DNA of 22,179 bases from UBA1774 sp045223835 (GTDB taxonomy: Bacteria > Bacillota > Clostridia > Oscillospirales > Oscillospiraceae). Numbering within the stretch: the first letter of the stretch is position 1; the number at the start of each line of letters is the position of its first letter. The position numbers were made by a program, and so were the translations under genes. Shown one piece after another: positions 7,009 to 14,861 of this stretch. The DNA lies in the NCBI GenBank assembly GCA_045223835.1, contig JBGUZS010000104.1, positions 1 to 22,179 on the forward strand. The letters are read 5' to 3'. A model generated the notes under the pieces. It saw nothing but the letters and a program-made list of their open reading frames with translations. It was not told where the DNA came from and did no database searches.

Positions 7009-7449
7009 ATGAAGCGCTTTCTGCAGATCCTGTTTACCGCTGGAGCCCTGGCCCTGATGATCTTCACCAAGGCCGCGGTGATGGTTACCGCGCCGGGACC
7101 GGAGATCCGTGTGCGCAGCTTCTATTCCTACTTCAGCCCGATCCCCTTCGGCAACGCAATGTTCCCGCCCCTCATCACGGCGGTCCTCACCTGCGTTTTG
7201 CTGATCCTGGGCTTTGCCGCCCTGAAGAACAAAAAAGCGCAGGTTGCCCTGTGCATCCTGGCTCCGATCACCTTTATCGTCTCCCTGCTGCCCCTGCTGT
7301 ACGGGGTCAGGTACTATTCTCTTCTGGGCGGCTGCATCAGCCTGGCGCTGCTGCTCAGCGCCTTCTGCGCCATCTGGGCGATGTTCGGGAAGAAGCCGCC
7401 CAAGGCGCCGCCTCCGCCGCCCCCGCCGCCCCCGCAGTATCCCCGGTGA
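7009..7449 (+). CDS. Small four-helix membrane protein with polyproline tail
   Basis: I do not recognise a family. The 146 residues show four hydrophobic segments, at about 4-26, 53-73, 79-99 and 104-124, separated by short loops, then a short cytoplasmic-type tail KKPPKA followed by nine consecutive prolines and QYPR. The uninterrupted prolines would need elongation factor P for smooth translation. An AAGGAG ribosome binding site overlaps the stop of the alcohol dehydrogenase and lies a few bases before ATG 7009, so the gene is the last of the operon. It is followed by a strong terminator. Codon use resembles its neighbours. A transport or sensory role is possible but unsupported. Confidence 0.8.
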   Translation: MKRFLQILFTAGALALMIFTKAAVMVTAPGPEIRVRSFYSYFSPIPFGNAMFPPLITAVLTCVLLILGFAALKNKKAQVALCILAPITFIVSLLPLLYGVRYYSLLGGCISLALLLSAFCAIWAMFGKKPPKAPPPPPPPPPQYPR

Positions 7450-7461
7450 TGAACGCAGATT

Positions 7462-7494
7462 GCGCCCCGGCCTTTGGGCCGAGGCGCTTTTTTT
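7462..7494 (+). terminator. Rho-independent terminator of the alaX-to-7449 operon
   Basis: GCGCC then CCGGCC (7462-7472) pairs with GGCCG and GGCGC (up to 7487) around a short loop, followed by seven T residues (7488-7494). On the other strand there is no T-run, so it serves the plus-strand operon only; no clear terminator is seen for the convergent permease gene. Confidence 0.88.
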
Positions 7495-7545
7495 GGCTTC
7501 TCCCGGGATCCGCAGACTCTGCTCCGGGTCCCGGCGTCCCTCCCG

Positions 7546-10500
7546 CTATTCCTTTACCTGCAGCAGCTCCAGCACATGCCGCCGGGTGACGGAGATCGCC
7601 GCGGCGGCGGCGCCCAGGAGGCAGAGGCAGAAATGGGCGGCGGCATACAGCCCCAGCAGGCCGGAGACCGGCTGCAGGGCGTCCCCCTTCAGGCCGATGA
7701 GGCCCGCGGCGGCAAGGCCGAGGCCCAGAAGACAGAGGACCGCCTGCTCCAGGCCCAGCATGACCCGGGTCCGGCGTTTCGTGGTACCCAGCACCCGGAG
7801 AAGGGACGCCTCCTGGGCGCTCTGGAGGATGATCCCCGCGGGGAGGACGCTGCCCAGGATCAGGGCCAGGGCAAAGGCGATGGGGTAAAGGAGCTCCAGA
7901 AGTCGGTAGGTCTGGTATACCCGATCCGCCTCCCCGGTATCCATGGTGAAGGAGCCGGGCCTGCCCAGAAGCAGCCGGAAGACCCAGGAGCGGAACTCCG
8001 TGGCCTTGTGGTAGTCCAGCAGGGTGAATTCCGCCTTGTCCAGGGGGACATAGTCCGGGAACATGCTGCCGAAATGCTCCCGTGCCGCCACGGGGGCATA
8101 GACCTTCATCCCCTCCTCCTCCGCGATACCCGCCACGGTGAATTTGTGCGTGGCCTTGTGGTAGACCTGCTCCACCACTTCCTCATAGGAGAGCAGAGGG
8201 TAATTGTTCACCAGAAGGTAGATATACCCCGAGGAGCAGATCTCCAGGCGGGAACCCAGCTCGTAGTCCAGCTCCTCCGCCAGGTCTCGGGTGATGACGC
8301 AGAAGGCTCTGTTTTCCTCGAACATTTCCGGCCCCTTGCCCTCCCGCCAGGTGATCTCCGCGTCCGTGACCCGGGAGATGTTGTTGGTCATGACCAGGAT
8401 ATCCGGCACGAAGTTGGATTCGCAGTCCCGCCGGGTGTATTCCATATAGGCGTCCTTCACATAGCCGCTCCTGGCCACGTCGGTCGCCCGGTTGTCGGAA
8501 ACCCCGTTGAGGATCCGGGGATGGACCTCGATATGCTGATACAGCTCCCGGTAGGTGTTGCGGAGAAGGGTGAAGAACCCGATGGAGAAGGCCAGCACCA
8601 GGGCCAGGAGCATGGCCAGCAGGGACTTCACCGGGGTACGGCGGAGGTGCTTCCCCACATAGCTCAGGGTATGGCGCAGGGCGGTGCGGGGGCGGCGCGA
8701 CGGTTCGGGCAGCTCCGGCAGCACCCCGTAGACGATGGGCTCCGTCGGCTCCGGGGGCAGCGCCTTGCGCCTCTTGACCGCATTCCGGCTGCTTCCCCCC
8801 TGAAGGAGCTCCAGGGGCGGCTTTTTCGCCACCCGCACCAGGGCCAGGAAGGCCAGGATCAGCAGGAGCAGCAGGCTCCCGCAGAAGCCCGCGGCCAGGA
8901 TCAGGACGGGGATAGAGCTGTCCATAGTCAGGCCCATGGCGGCAAACTCCGCCGCGTTCGCCTCCGCTGCCTGCCGGGTATAGATCACCGCGCCGATGCT
9001 CCCCAGGAGCACCGCCGGAAAGGCCAGGACAAAGAGGGGGAACAGGAGCGCCCCCCTTGCCTGCCGGGCCGGGCAGCCCAGGGCCCGCATGACGGCATAT
9101 TCCTTCTTCTTCCTGAGGATATACAGGTATACCGTGAGCAGCATCACCAGCACGGAAGAGACGGCGAAGGCGCTGAGCTTGATGAGGCTCAGGCTTCCCG
9201 CCTGGGTGAGCTGCTCCCGCACCGCGGGCCAGCCCCCATCGAAGAAGCTCAGGATATACCCTTCCTCCAGAAGGCCGGGCAGGACCTCGTCCCGGAAGGG
9301 GATGATGCTGTCCGCATCCCGGATAACGAAGGTCACCTCGGAGGGCTTGGATTCATGGTTCGCCGTATCCGCCGTTTCCGGCAGGAAGGAAAGGGGGACA
9401 AAGACCGCGTTTTCCCCGTAGACCCAGACCCGATTCTCCTGGGCCATCCGGTAGGGATCGTTTTCCAGATAGGTGCCCACGATGGTGAAGGTCTCCTCCG
9501 TCCAATTCTCCGCCAGGCGCTGGGGGGAATAGGCTACGGCCCCGAAGCCGAAGTTCTGCTCCAGGAGCTTGTCCCCCAGCCGGAGGTGCAGAGTATCCCC
9601 CACCTCCAAGCCGCATTCTTTTGCCATGGCCTCCGGAATGACACAGACCGGATTGTGCTCTTCGGAATCCTCCTTCGTCAGCAGCCGTCCCCGGCCTGCC
9701 TGAAGCTGCCCCTCCTGGTAGGGCCGGAGGCTCTCCGTGTCCTCCAGGTAGTGTACGTCCAGGGTGTATTTGTCCGTTTCGATGATCTCGATCATTTTTC
9801 GGAGCCCGGAAAACTTCTCGGTCTCCAGGTAGTTCTCCGGTTCCCCCGCCAGGGGGGTGATGTATTCCCAGGTACCGTAAAGGGAGTCGTCCCCCAGCCT
9901 GACATAATCGTAGAGCGGGTTCATTTCCTTGCCTTCGTCGATGATCCCGCTGCTGCCGGTGGCATAGGGATCCACGCTGACCACGCAGACGTAACGCAGA
10001 CCTTCTTCCATGTTCAGGAGGGTATCCGTGGAGACCCAGTTTTTCGAATAGGCGCCGTAGGTGGAGCCGCCCCAGCTGTACCGAGGTCTGTTGTCCGCCT
10101 TTTCCGGTATGGTGCCGTAGGCCCAAACATAGAGTTTCTTTTTGTTGATGTAGGCCCGGGACTGTTTCAGAAGCTCCTCGTTTCCGTACAGCACCTTCAC
10201 ATCCGTCAGCTTGATCCCCAGCTCCACCCCGGTGCCGCCGATGATGTCGAGCCGCAGGCTGTGGATATTCGGCGTTGTCCCCTCAAAGGTGCCCTCCAGG
10301 ACCAGGCGGGTCGTATTCAGAAACCGGACATGCATCAGATTGCGGTCATAGAGGAAGAGCCGGGGAAAGTCCGCGATCCCCCCGGTCATGTACCGTGTCT
10401 GGGTTTCGCTGATATAGGGCAGACCGGAAACCTGCTCCAGCTCCGCCTTGGTCAGGCTGCTGAGGTGGTACAGCTCATAGGGGGGGTTGCCGGCGTAAGC

Positions 10501-10746
10501 AGGATTGCCGTACCGGTCGGAGAGAAAGAAATCGTCCCCGGCCACCTGTACCAGCCGGTCCTCCGGGTGCTGGATGGTGAAATATCCGTGGTATTGCCCA
10601 TAGTGCCGTTCGTACTCCCGCTTCGTCATGGCATAGTCCAGAAGGTTATACAGGAAGAGGAAGCTGGCTGCCGCAATGAGCACCAGGGTGACGATGGTCT
10701 TCACCGGGCTGCGCAGGAGCATCCGGATGCCGGTGGATCGTTTCAT
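7546..10746 (-). CDS. Large FtsX-type ABC transporter permease (two FtsX cores)
   Basis: A 1066-residue inner-membrane protein with the layout of MacB/FtsX-family permeases. An N-terminal helix (about 14-36, after MKRSTGIRMLLRSPVKT) is followed by about 480 residues outside the membrane, then a three-helix FtsX core with the cytoplasmic KKEYAVMRALGCP loop. A linker leads to a second anchor (RRTPVKSLLAMLLALV), a second outer domain and a second FtsX core with the parallel loop QEASLLRVLGTTKRR. Start choice: ATG 10746 has GAGGAGG (10762-10756) nine bases upstream; an earlier ATG at 10794 lies before the promoter's likely transcription start. It is transcribed alone from a strong promoter. No ATP-binding subunit lies beside it, which is unusual. 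Substrate unknown; peptide, lipid or antibiotic export or sensing is typical. Confidence 0.88.
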   Translation of the reverse strand: MKRSTGIRMLLRSPVKTIVTLVLIAAASFLFLYNLLDYAMTKREYERHYGQYHGYFTIQHPEDRLVQVAGDDFFLSDRYGNPAYAGNPPYELYHLSSLTKAELEQVSGLPYISETQTRYMTGGIADFPRLFLYDRNLMHVRFLNTTRLVLEGTFEGTTPNIHSLRLDIIGGTGVELGIKLTDVKVLYGNEELLKQSRAYINKKKLYVWAYGTIPEKADNRPRYSWGGSTYGAYSKNWVSTDTLLNMEEGLRYVCVVSVDPYATGSSGIIDEGKEMNPLYDYVRLGDDSLYGTWEYITPLAGEPENYLETEKFSGLRKMIEIIETDKYTLDVHYLEDTESLRPYQEGQLQAGRGRLLTKEDSEEHNPVCVIPEAMAKECGLEVGDTLHLRLGDKLLEQNFGFGAVAYSPQRLAENWTEETFTIVGTYLENDPYRMAQENRVWVYGENAVFVPLSFLPETADTANHESKPSEVTFVIRDADSIIPFRDEVLPGLLEEGYILSFFDGGWPAVREQLTQAGSLSLIKLSAFAVSSVLVMLLTVYLYILRKKKEYAVMRALGCPARQARGALLFPLFVLAFPAVLLGSIGAVIYTRQAAEANAAEFAAMGLTMDSSIPVLILAAGFCGSLLLLLILAFLALVRVAKKPPLELLQGGSSRNAVKRRKALPPEPTEPIVYGVLPELPEPSRRPRTALRHTLSYVGKHLRRTPVKSLLAMLLALVLAFSIGFFTLLRNTYRELYQHIEVHPRILNGVSDNRATDVARSGYVKDAYMEYTRRDCESNFVPDILVMTNNISRVTDAEITWREGKGPEMFEENRAFCVITRDLAEELDYELGSRLEICSSGYIYLLVNNYPLLSYEEVVEQVYHKATHKFTVAGIAEEEGMKVYAPVAAREHFGSMFPDYVPLDKAEFTLLDYHKATEFRSWVFRLLLGRPGSFTMDTGEADRVYQTYRLLELLYPIAFALALILGSVLPAGIILQSAQEASLLRVLGTTKRRTRVMLGLEQAVLCLLGLGLAAAGLIGLKGDALQPVSGLLGLYAAAHFCLCLLGAAAAAISVTRRHVLELLQVKE

Positions 10747-10784
10747 AACGCAGTGCCTCCTCAAGACAACAGTCTTCTTCCGGC

Positions 10785-10813
10785 ATACTACCACAGGAGA
10801 ACCGGCGTGTCAA
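10785..10813 (-). promoter_or_regulatory. Promoter of the ABC permease gene
   Basis: On the minus strand TTGACA (10813-10808), a 17-base spacer and TAGTAT (10790-10785). The leader then contains AAGAC-TGTT-GTCTT, a small hairpin just before the GAGGAGG ribosome binding site, which might influence translation. Confidence 0.72.
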
Positions 10814-10834
10814 GACAAGTATAGTATGCAGCGC

Positions 10835-10870
10835 AAAACGCCGGGGCGGCATGAATGCGCCGCCCCGGCG
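10835..10870 (-). terminator. Rho-independent terminator after the FAD oxidoreductase
   Basis: A perfect 12-bp stem (10839-10850 with 10859-10870, arms CGCCGGGGCGGC and its complement) with an eight-base loop is followed on the minus strand by TTTT (10838-10835). It separates the glpK unit from the permease promoter. Confidence 0.82.
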
Positions 10871-10889
10871 GGGGGATCCGGAGCCCGTC

Positions 10890-12212
10890 TCAGTGGGCCG
10901 GGTTTTCCTTTTTGGGATAGCTCAGGGAATCCGTGGCGATGGAGGCGACCCCCGGCGCGCGGCGGCCCATGATCCGCTCCTTGGCGGAGTTATGCCGCAG
11001 CTCCTCGGGGATATGGATGACCACGCCGGTATCCGCCAGGTTCTGCTGCAAGGCTTCCACCTTCAGCCCCTGGAGGGTGGTTCCGCTCCGGATGGCCAGG
11101 GCCGCGGCGGTGCCGGAGACCTGGCCGGTGAATACGCAGTTGGGGATGCAGCGCATGATCTCCCAGCCCCGGCCTCCCGCGGAGACCATGCGGCCCGCGG
11201 CGGCGATATTCTCGATGCGCTTGTCGATCACCGCCTCATAGGGAAATTCGTATACCGCGGCGGGGTTTTCCAGGCAGTGGATCACCATGCCCACGGAGTG
11301 CTCCTCCCGGGCGCCCTCGACCACCTGCATCTCCCTCAGCCCCCGGAGCCGCCGGGTCATGCGGAACTGGGGGAGGGTGGGCATGGTCATAAAGGCGTAG
11401 CCCGGCCGGTCGTGCTTCTTCAGGTAGTCCAGGGCCAGGGTGCGGCTGAAATGCACATAGTCGTTCACCCCGTCCGCCGTGGTGCCGTAGAAGGTGGGGA
11501 TCTCGCTTTTGGAGTTGTCCACATCCGGCCGGAGGCCGAACCACCGCATGCGGATATTGGCCAGCACGTCGTTGGTGACGGTCTCATTCTTGATCCGGTC
11601 CACATCCAGCTCGTAGGTCCAGGTGGAGACGATGCTCTTCTGGGTCTCGCAGTCCGCCCCGGCCCGGAACAGCACGTCGGAGTCGCCGGAGGCGTCGATC
11701 ACCATTTTGGCCAGGTAGGCGCTGCGGCCGGATTTGTTTTCCACAATGACGCCTTTGCAGCGGTTGCCCTCCATGATGGGCATGCACACGCTGGTGTCGA
11801 ACATCACCCTGACCCCCTCCTCCGCCATGAACTCGTCCAGGGCCATGACGCAGGCGGGGATGTTGAAGGTGCATTGGTACCGGCCCGTGGGGGTCTCCAC
11901 CTTCCAGGGGCTGCCCTTCCAGCAGTCCGGGATATCGTCGTAGGAATAGCGGTGGCAGACCTGCATCAGCTCCTCCGCCAGACCGCCGTAGATCCGGTGG
12001 CCTAGGCCGTCGTCGATGGGCAGGTATACGCATACGTGGCCCAGGGTGGCCAGCCCCCCCAGGGCGATGGTTTTTTCCAGCAGGGTGACGCTGACTCCGT
12101 TCCGAGCCGCTGCGGCGGCAGCGGCCACGCCGGCCAGACCGCCGCCGATGACCAGTACGTCCGTCTCCCCGGCAACCGGGATCTCCCGCCGTTCTTCCGT
12201 GATCGTTTTCAT
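10890..12212 (-). CDS. FAD-dependent oxidoreductase (FAD_oxidored / PF12831 type)
   Basis: A 440-residue cytoplasmic flavoprotein. The dinucleotide-binding motif GGGLAGVAAAAAAARNGV lies at about 22-39 and ends in the acidic TLLEK. It is followed by GGLATLGHVCVYLPIDDG, typical of the FAD_oxidored family, and by the second FAD segment VIDASGDSDVLFRAG. Near the C-terminus IAAAGRMVSAGG and ARPC-like IMRCIPNCVFTGQVSGTAAALA form the flavin-end motif. Start choice: ATG 12212 has GGGGTGA six bases upstream and starts just before the Rossmann strand; an ATG at 12290 would overlap glpK. It follows glpK by 32 bases in the same direction, so it may be co-expressed. This is not the usual glycerol-3-phosphate dehydrogenase (GlpA/GlpD) architecture, so its substrate is open. 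Confidence 0.87.
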   Translation of the reverse strand: MKTITEERREIPVAGETDVLVIGGGLAGVAAAAAAARNGVSVTLLEKTIALGGLATLGHVCVYLPIDDGLGHRIYGGLAEELMQVCHRYSYDDIPDCWKGSPWKVETPTGRYQCTFNIPACVMALDEFMAEEGVRVMFDTSVCMPIMEGNRCKGVIVENKSGRSAYLAKMVIDASGDSDVLFRAGADCETQKSIVSTWTYELDVDRIKNETVTNDVLANIRMRWFGLRPDVDNSKSEIPTFYGTTADGVNDYVHFSRTLALDYLKKHDRPGYAFMTMPTLPQFRMTRRLRGLREMQVVEGAREEHSVGMVIHCLENPAAVYEFPYEAVIDKRIENIAAAGRMVSAGGRGWEIMRCIPNCVFTGQVSGTAAALAIRSGTTLQGLKVEALQQNLADTGVVIHIPEELRHNSAKERIMGRRAPGVASIATDSLSYPKKENPAH

Positions 12213-12244
12213 GTATATCACCCCATGATTATAGTATTCCCGTT

Positions 12245-13750
12245 TCAGGTTTCCGCCCAGCTGCGGGAACGGGCGACGGCCTTTTCCCACCGGGCGCAGA
12301 GCTTTTCCGCCGCCTCCGGCGCCATTTGGGGGGTAAACACCGTGTCCGCATGGCGCAGCCTTGTCACATCCGACAGGTCGCTCCAGACGCCCGCCGCCAG
12401 GCCCGCCAGGAAGGCCGCGCCGAAGGCGGTGGTCTCCACCATCCGGGGCCGGTCGATGGGCTTCTGCAGGATATCCGCCTGGAACTGCATCAGGAAGCGG
12501 TTCACGCTGGCCCCGCCGTCCACCCGGAGGGAGGGGAGGGAAAAGCCCGCGTCCCGCTCCATGGCGGCGATCAGGTCCCGCACCTGGTAGGCGATGCTCT
12601 CCAGGGCGGCCCGGGCAATGTGCGCCCTGGAGCTGCCCCGGGTGAGCCCCACCAGGGCGCCCCGGGCATAGCTGTCCCAGTAGGGGGAGCCCAGGCCGGT
12701 AAAGGCGGGCACCAGGTATACATCCCCGTTATCCGGCAGGGAGAAGCTGAGGGCTTCGGTCTCCGCCGCGCTGGAGATGAGCTTCAGCTCATCCCGGAGC
12801 CACTGGATGGTGCTGCCCGCGTTGAATACGCTTCCCTCCAGGCAGCGGTAAGTCCTGTCCGCCAGGTGCCAGGCGACGCCGGAAACCAGCCCGTTTTCGC
12901 TCCGCACGGATTTTTCCCCGGTGTTCATCACCGCGAAGCAGCCGGTGCCGTAGGTGTTTTTGGCTTCCCCCGGCCGGATGCAGCCCTGGCCCAGCAGAGC
13001 CGCCTGCTGATCCCCCGCCGCGCCGCAGATGGGGATCCCCGCCAGGGCCTCCAGACCGGGGATCCCCGGGGCTACCCGGCCGTATTCTGCGGAATTGGCC
13101 ACCGGGGTGGGGAGCATCCCCATGGGGAGCTCCAGCTCCCGGCACAGATCCTCATCCCAGCAGAGCCGGTCGATGTTGAAGACCATAGTACGGCTGGCAT
13201 TGGAGCAGTCCGTCACATGGGCCTTTCCCCCTGTGAGATTCCAGATCAGCCAGGTCTCCACGGTGCCGAAGAGCAGCTCCCCCCGCTTCGCCCGTTCCTC
13301 CGCTCCGGGGACGTTTTTCAGGATCCACCGGAGCTTGGTGCCGGAGAAATAGGGGTCGATGAGCAGGCCGGTGCGCTCCCGGATCACCGGCTCCAGCCCT
13401 CGGGCCGCCAGCTCCGCGCAGTAGTCCGCCGTTCTCCGGCATTGCCAGACGACGGCGTTGCAGACGGGTCTGCCCGTGTTCCGGTCCCACACGACGGTGG
13501 TCTCCCGCTGGTTGGCGATGCCGATGGCGGCGATATCCCCGGGGGCAAGGCCGCTCTGCTGAAAGGCCTCCCGCAGGGACTGGAGCTGGGTCTGCAGGAT
13601 GAGCATGGGATCATGCTCCACCCAGCCGGGCTTGGGATAGATCTGGGGCAGAGGATGCTGGGCGACAGCCGCCACCCCGCCGATGCAGTCGAACAGGATG
13701 GCCCGCGAGCTGGTGGTGCCCTGGTCCAGCGCGATGACGTAAGGGTTCAT
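12245..13750 (-). CDS. glpK: Glycerol kinase
   Basis: Phosphorylates glycerol to glycerol-3-phosphate with ATP, in the cytoplasm. At 501 residues it has the normal length of the FGGY kinase. Visible signatures are DQGTTSSR near residue 9, NQRETTVVWD, QCRRTAD, DPYFSGTKLRW, TVETWLIWNLTGG, SNASRTM, GAAGDQQAALLGQ, TYGTGCF and the late VDGGASVNRFLMQFQADIL. AAGGAGG (13762-13756) sits five bases before ATG 13750. In several low-GC Firmicutes GlpK is activated by phosphorylation of a histidine just before the GDQQAAL segment; here that stretch (AEYGRVAPGIPGLEALAGIP) has no histidine, so that control is probably absent. It heads a unit with the FAD oxidoreductase and is divergent from a monoacylglycerol-lipase-like gene. 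Confidence 0.96.
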   Translation of the reverse strand: MNPYVIALDQGTTSSRAILFDCIGGVAAVAQHPLPQIYPKPGWVEHDPMLILQTQLQSLREAFQQSGLAPGDIAAIGIANQRETTVVWDRNTGRPVCNAVVWQCRRTADYCAELAARGLEPVIRERTGLLIDPYFSGTKLRWILKNVPGAEERAKRGELLFGTVETWLIWNLTGGKAHVTDCSNASRTMVFNIDRLCWDEDLCRELELPMGMLPTPVANSAEYGRVAPGIPGLEALAGIPICGAAGDQQAALLGQGCIRPGEAKNTYGTGCFAVMNTGEKSVRSENGLVSGVAWHLADRTYRCLEGSVFNAGSTIQWLRDELKLISSAAETEALSFSLPDNGDVYLVPAFTGLGSPYWDSYARGALVGLTRGSSRAHIARAALESIAYQVRDLIAAMERDAGFSLPSLRVDGGASVNRFLMQFQADILQKPIDRPRMVETTAFGAAFLAGLAAGVWSDLSDVTRLRHADTVFTPQMAPEAAEKLCARWEKAVARSRSWAET

Positions 13751-13760
13751 GGGAACCTCC

Positions 13761-13789
13761 TTGCCTTTTCCGTATGATTTCGATAAAAT
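13761..13789 (+). promoter_or_regulatory. Promoter of the monoacylglycerol-lipase-like gene, with cre-like site
   Basis: TTGCCT (13761-13766), a 17-base spacer and TAAAAT (13784-13789), placing transcription start near 13796. It overlaps TGATTTCGATAAAA (13775-13788), which matches a catabolite-responsive element in most positions including the central CG. A weaker minus-strand promoter for glpK (TTTCCA, 17 bases, AATCAT) overlaps the same stretch. Confidence 0.5.
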
Positions 13790-13845
13790 ACATACTTGGA
13801 AAACGATGAGACAGCCGTGCTGACCACGGCAGAAAGACGGCGAAA

Positions 13846-14766
13846 ATGGAAATACGGGAATTCACCCTTGCATCGGACGGAAACCTGACCCTCTCCTGCC
13901 GGGAGTACCGGCCGGAGGGCGATCCTATCGGGATCGTGCAGATTATCCACGGAGTGTCGGAGCACCAGGGGCGTTATGCGCCGTTTGCCGGGTATCTGGC
14001 GGAGAACGGATTTGCGGTGTACACCTCCGACCTGCCGGGCCATGGGCCGGCTGCGGCGGAAAACGGCAGCCTGGGCCGCTTCCCCTCCGGGGGCTGGCAG
14101 CGGGTGACGGATGCCCAGCATGCCCTTCTGGAGCGGGCAAGGGCGCTGTGGCCGGGAAAGCCCGTTTTCCTCTTCGGCCATAGTCTGGGGTCCTTCCTGG
14201 CCCGCACCTGCCTCATCCGCTGGCCCGGGGAGCTGCAGGGCTGCATCCTCTGCGGAACGACGCATCATGATCCGGCCAAGATAAAGGCCGGCGCCGCCGC
14301 CGCCGAAATGGCGATAAAGCTGCGGGGGGAAGCCAAGGGCGGCCAATTCCTGAAGAAGCTGCTCTTCGATAATTTCAACCAGCGGATATCCGGCGCTGCT
14401 TCGCCCAATGCCTGGATCAGCCGGGATGAGGCGGTGGTGGCGGCCTATGATGCGGATCCCCTCTGCGGCGTCACCCCTTCCGCGGGAATGATGCTGGAGC
14501 TGCTGCGGGGGCTTCGTTTCATCGCCGATCCGGCGAAGCAGCGGCGCATGGATCCGGAGCTCCCTGTCCTGATGATCTCGGGAACGGAGGATCCGGTGGG
14601 AGAATACGGCGCCGGAGTCCGCCGTGCGCTGGAAAGCTTCCGGAAGGCGGGGATGAAGAAAGCGGCGATGAAGCTCTATTCGGGAGACCGGCATGAGCTC
14701 CTCAATGAGCCGGACCGGGAAACGGTATATGAGGATATCCTGGCCTGGCTGAAAGCCCATGCGTAG
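13846..14766 (+). CDS. Alpha/beta hydrolase, monoacylglycerol-lipase-like (Hydrolase_4)
   Basis: A 306-residue soluble hydrolase that probably splits monoacylglycerols or lysophospholipids into fatty acid and a glycerol part. The family's early HGVSEHQGRY motif (35-44) contains the oxyanion-hole region, then SDLPGHG follows. The nucleophile is Ser113 in GHSLGS (111-116), the acid Asp249 in SGTEDPVG and the base His283 in GDRHELLNE, all in the expected order. There is no signal peptide, so it would act in the cytoplasm. The ribosome binding site is weak (GAAAGAC, about 10 bases before ATG 13846). It is divergent from glpK, which would consume the glycerol released; that link is inferred. No terminator is evident after it. 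Confidence 0.88.
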   Translation: MEIREFTLASDGNLTLSCREYRPEGDPIGIVQIIHGVSEHQGRYAPFAGYLAENGFAVYTSDLPGHGPAAAENGSLGRFPSGGWQRVTDAQHALLERARALWPGKPVFLFGHSLGSFLARTCLIRWPGELQGCILCGTTHHDPAKIKAGAAAAEMAIKLRGEAKGGQFLKKLLFDNFNQRISGAASPNAWISRDEAVVAAYDADPLCGVTPSAGMMLELLRGLRFIADPAKQRRMDPELPVLMISGTEDPVGEYGAGVRRALESFRKAGMKKAAMKLYSGDRHELLNEPDRETVYEDILAWLKAHA

Positions 14767-14805
14767 TTTAGCATACTTTGCAGGGGATATCCACCGCTTT
14801 CCGTC

Positions 14806-14834
14806 TTGCGCATGCGGGGGAAATGGGGTAAAAT
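14806..14834 (+). promoter_or_regulatory. Promoter for the membrane hydrolase-trxA-FTR-like operon
   Basis: TTGCGC (14806-14811), a 17-base spacer and TAAAAT (14829-14834), closely resembling the promoter at 2120-2148. Transcription would begin near 14841, about 20 bases before the start codon. Confidence 0.55.
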
Positions 14835-14861
14835 GCCTCCAGAACGGAGGGGAAGGAGAAA

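Noticed and set aside
7474..10824. A plus-strand open frame of more than 1100 codons opposite the permease
   Set aside because: It lacks a start signal and family features, is rich in Gln/Gly/His/Pro typical of antisense reading of GC-rich genes, and the minus-strand permease has clear motifs, promoter and ribosome binding site.
12228..12256. TATAAT on the minus strand just before the FAD oxidoreductase start
   Set aside because: No acceptable -35 box at the right distance and a very short leader; co-transcription with glpK is simpler.
12326..13777. Plus-strand open frame of 483 codons opposite glpK
   Set aside because: Antisense shadow of glycerol kinase, with low-complexity composition and no start signal.
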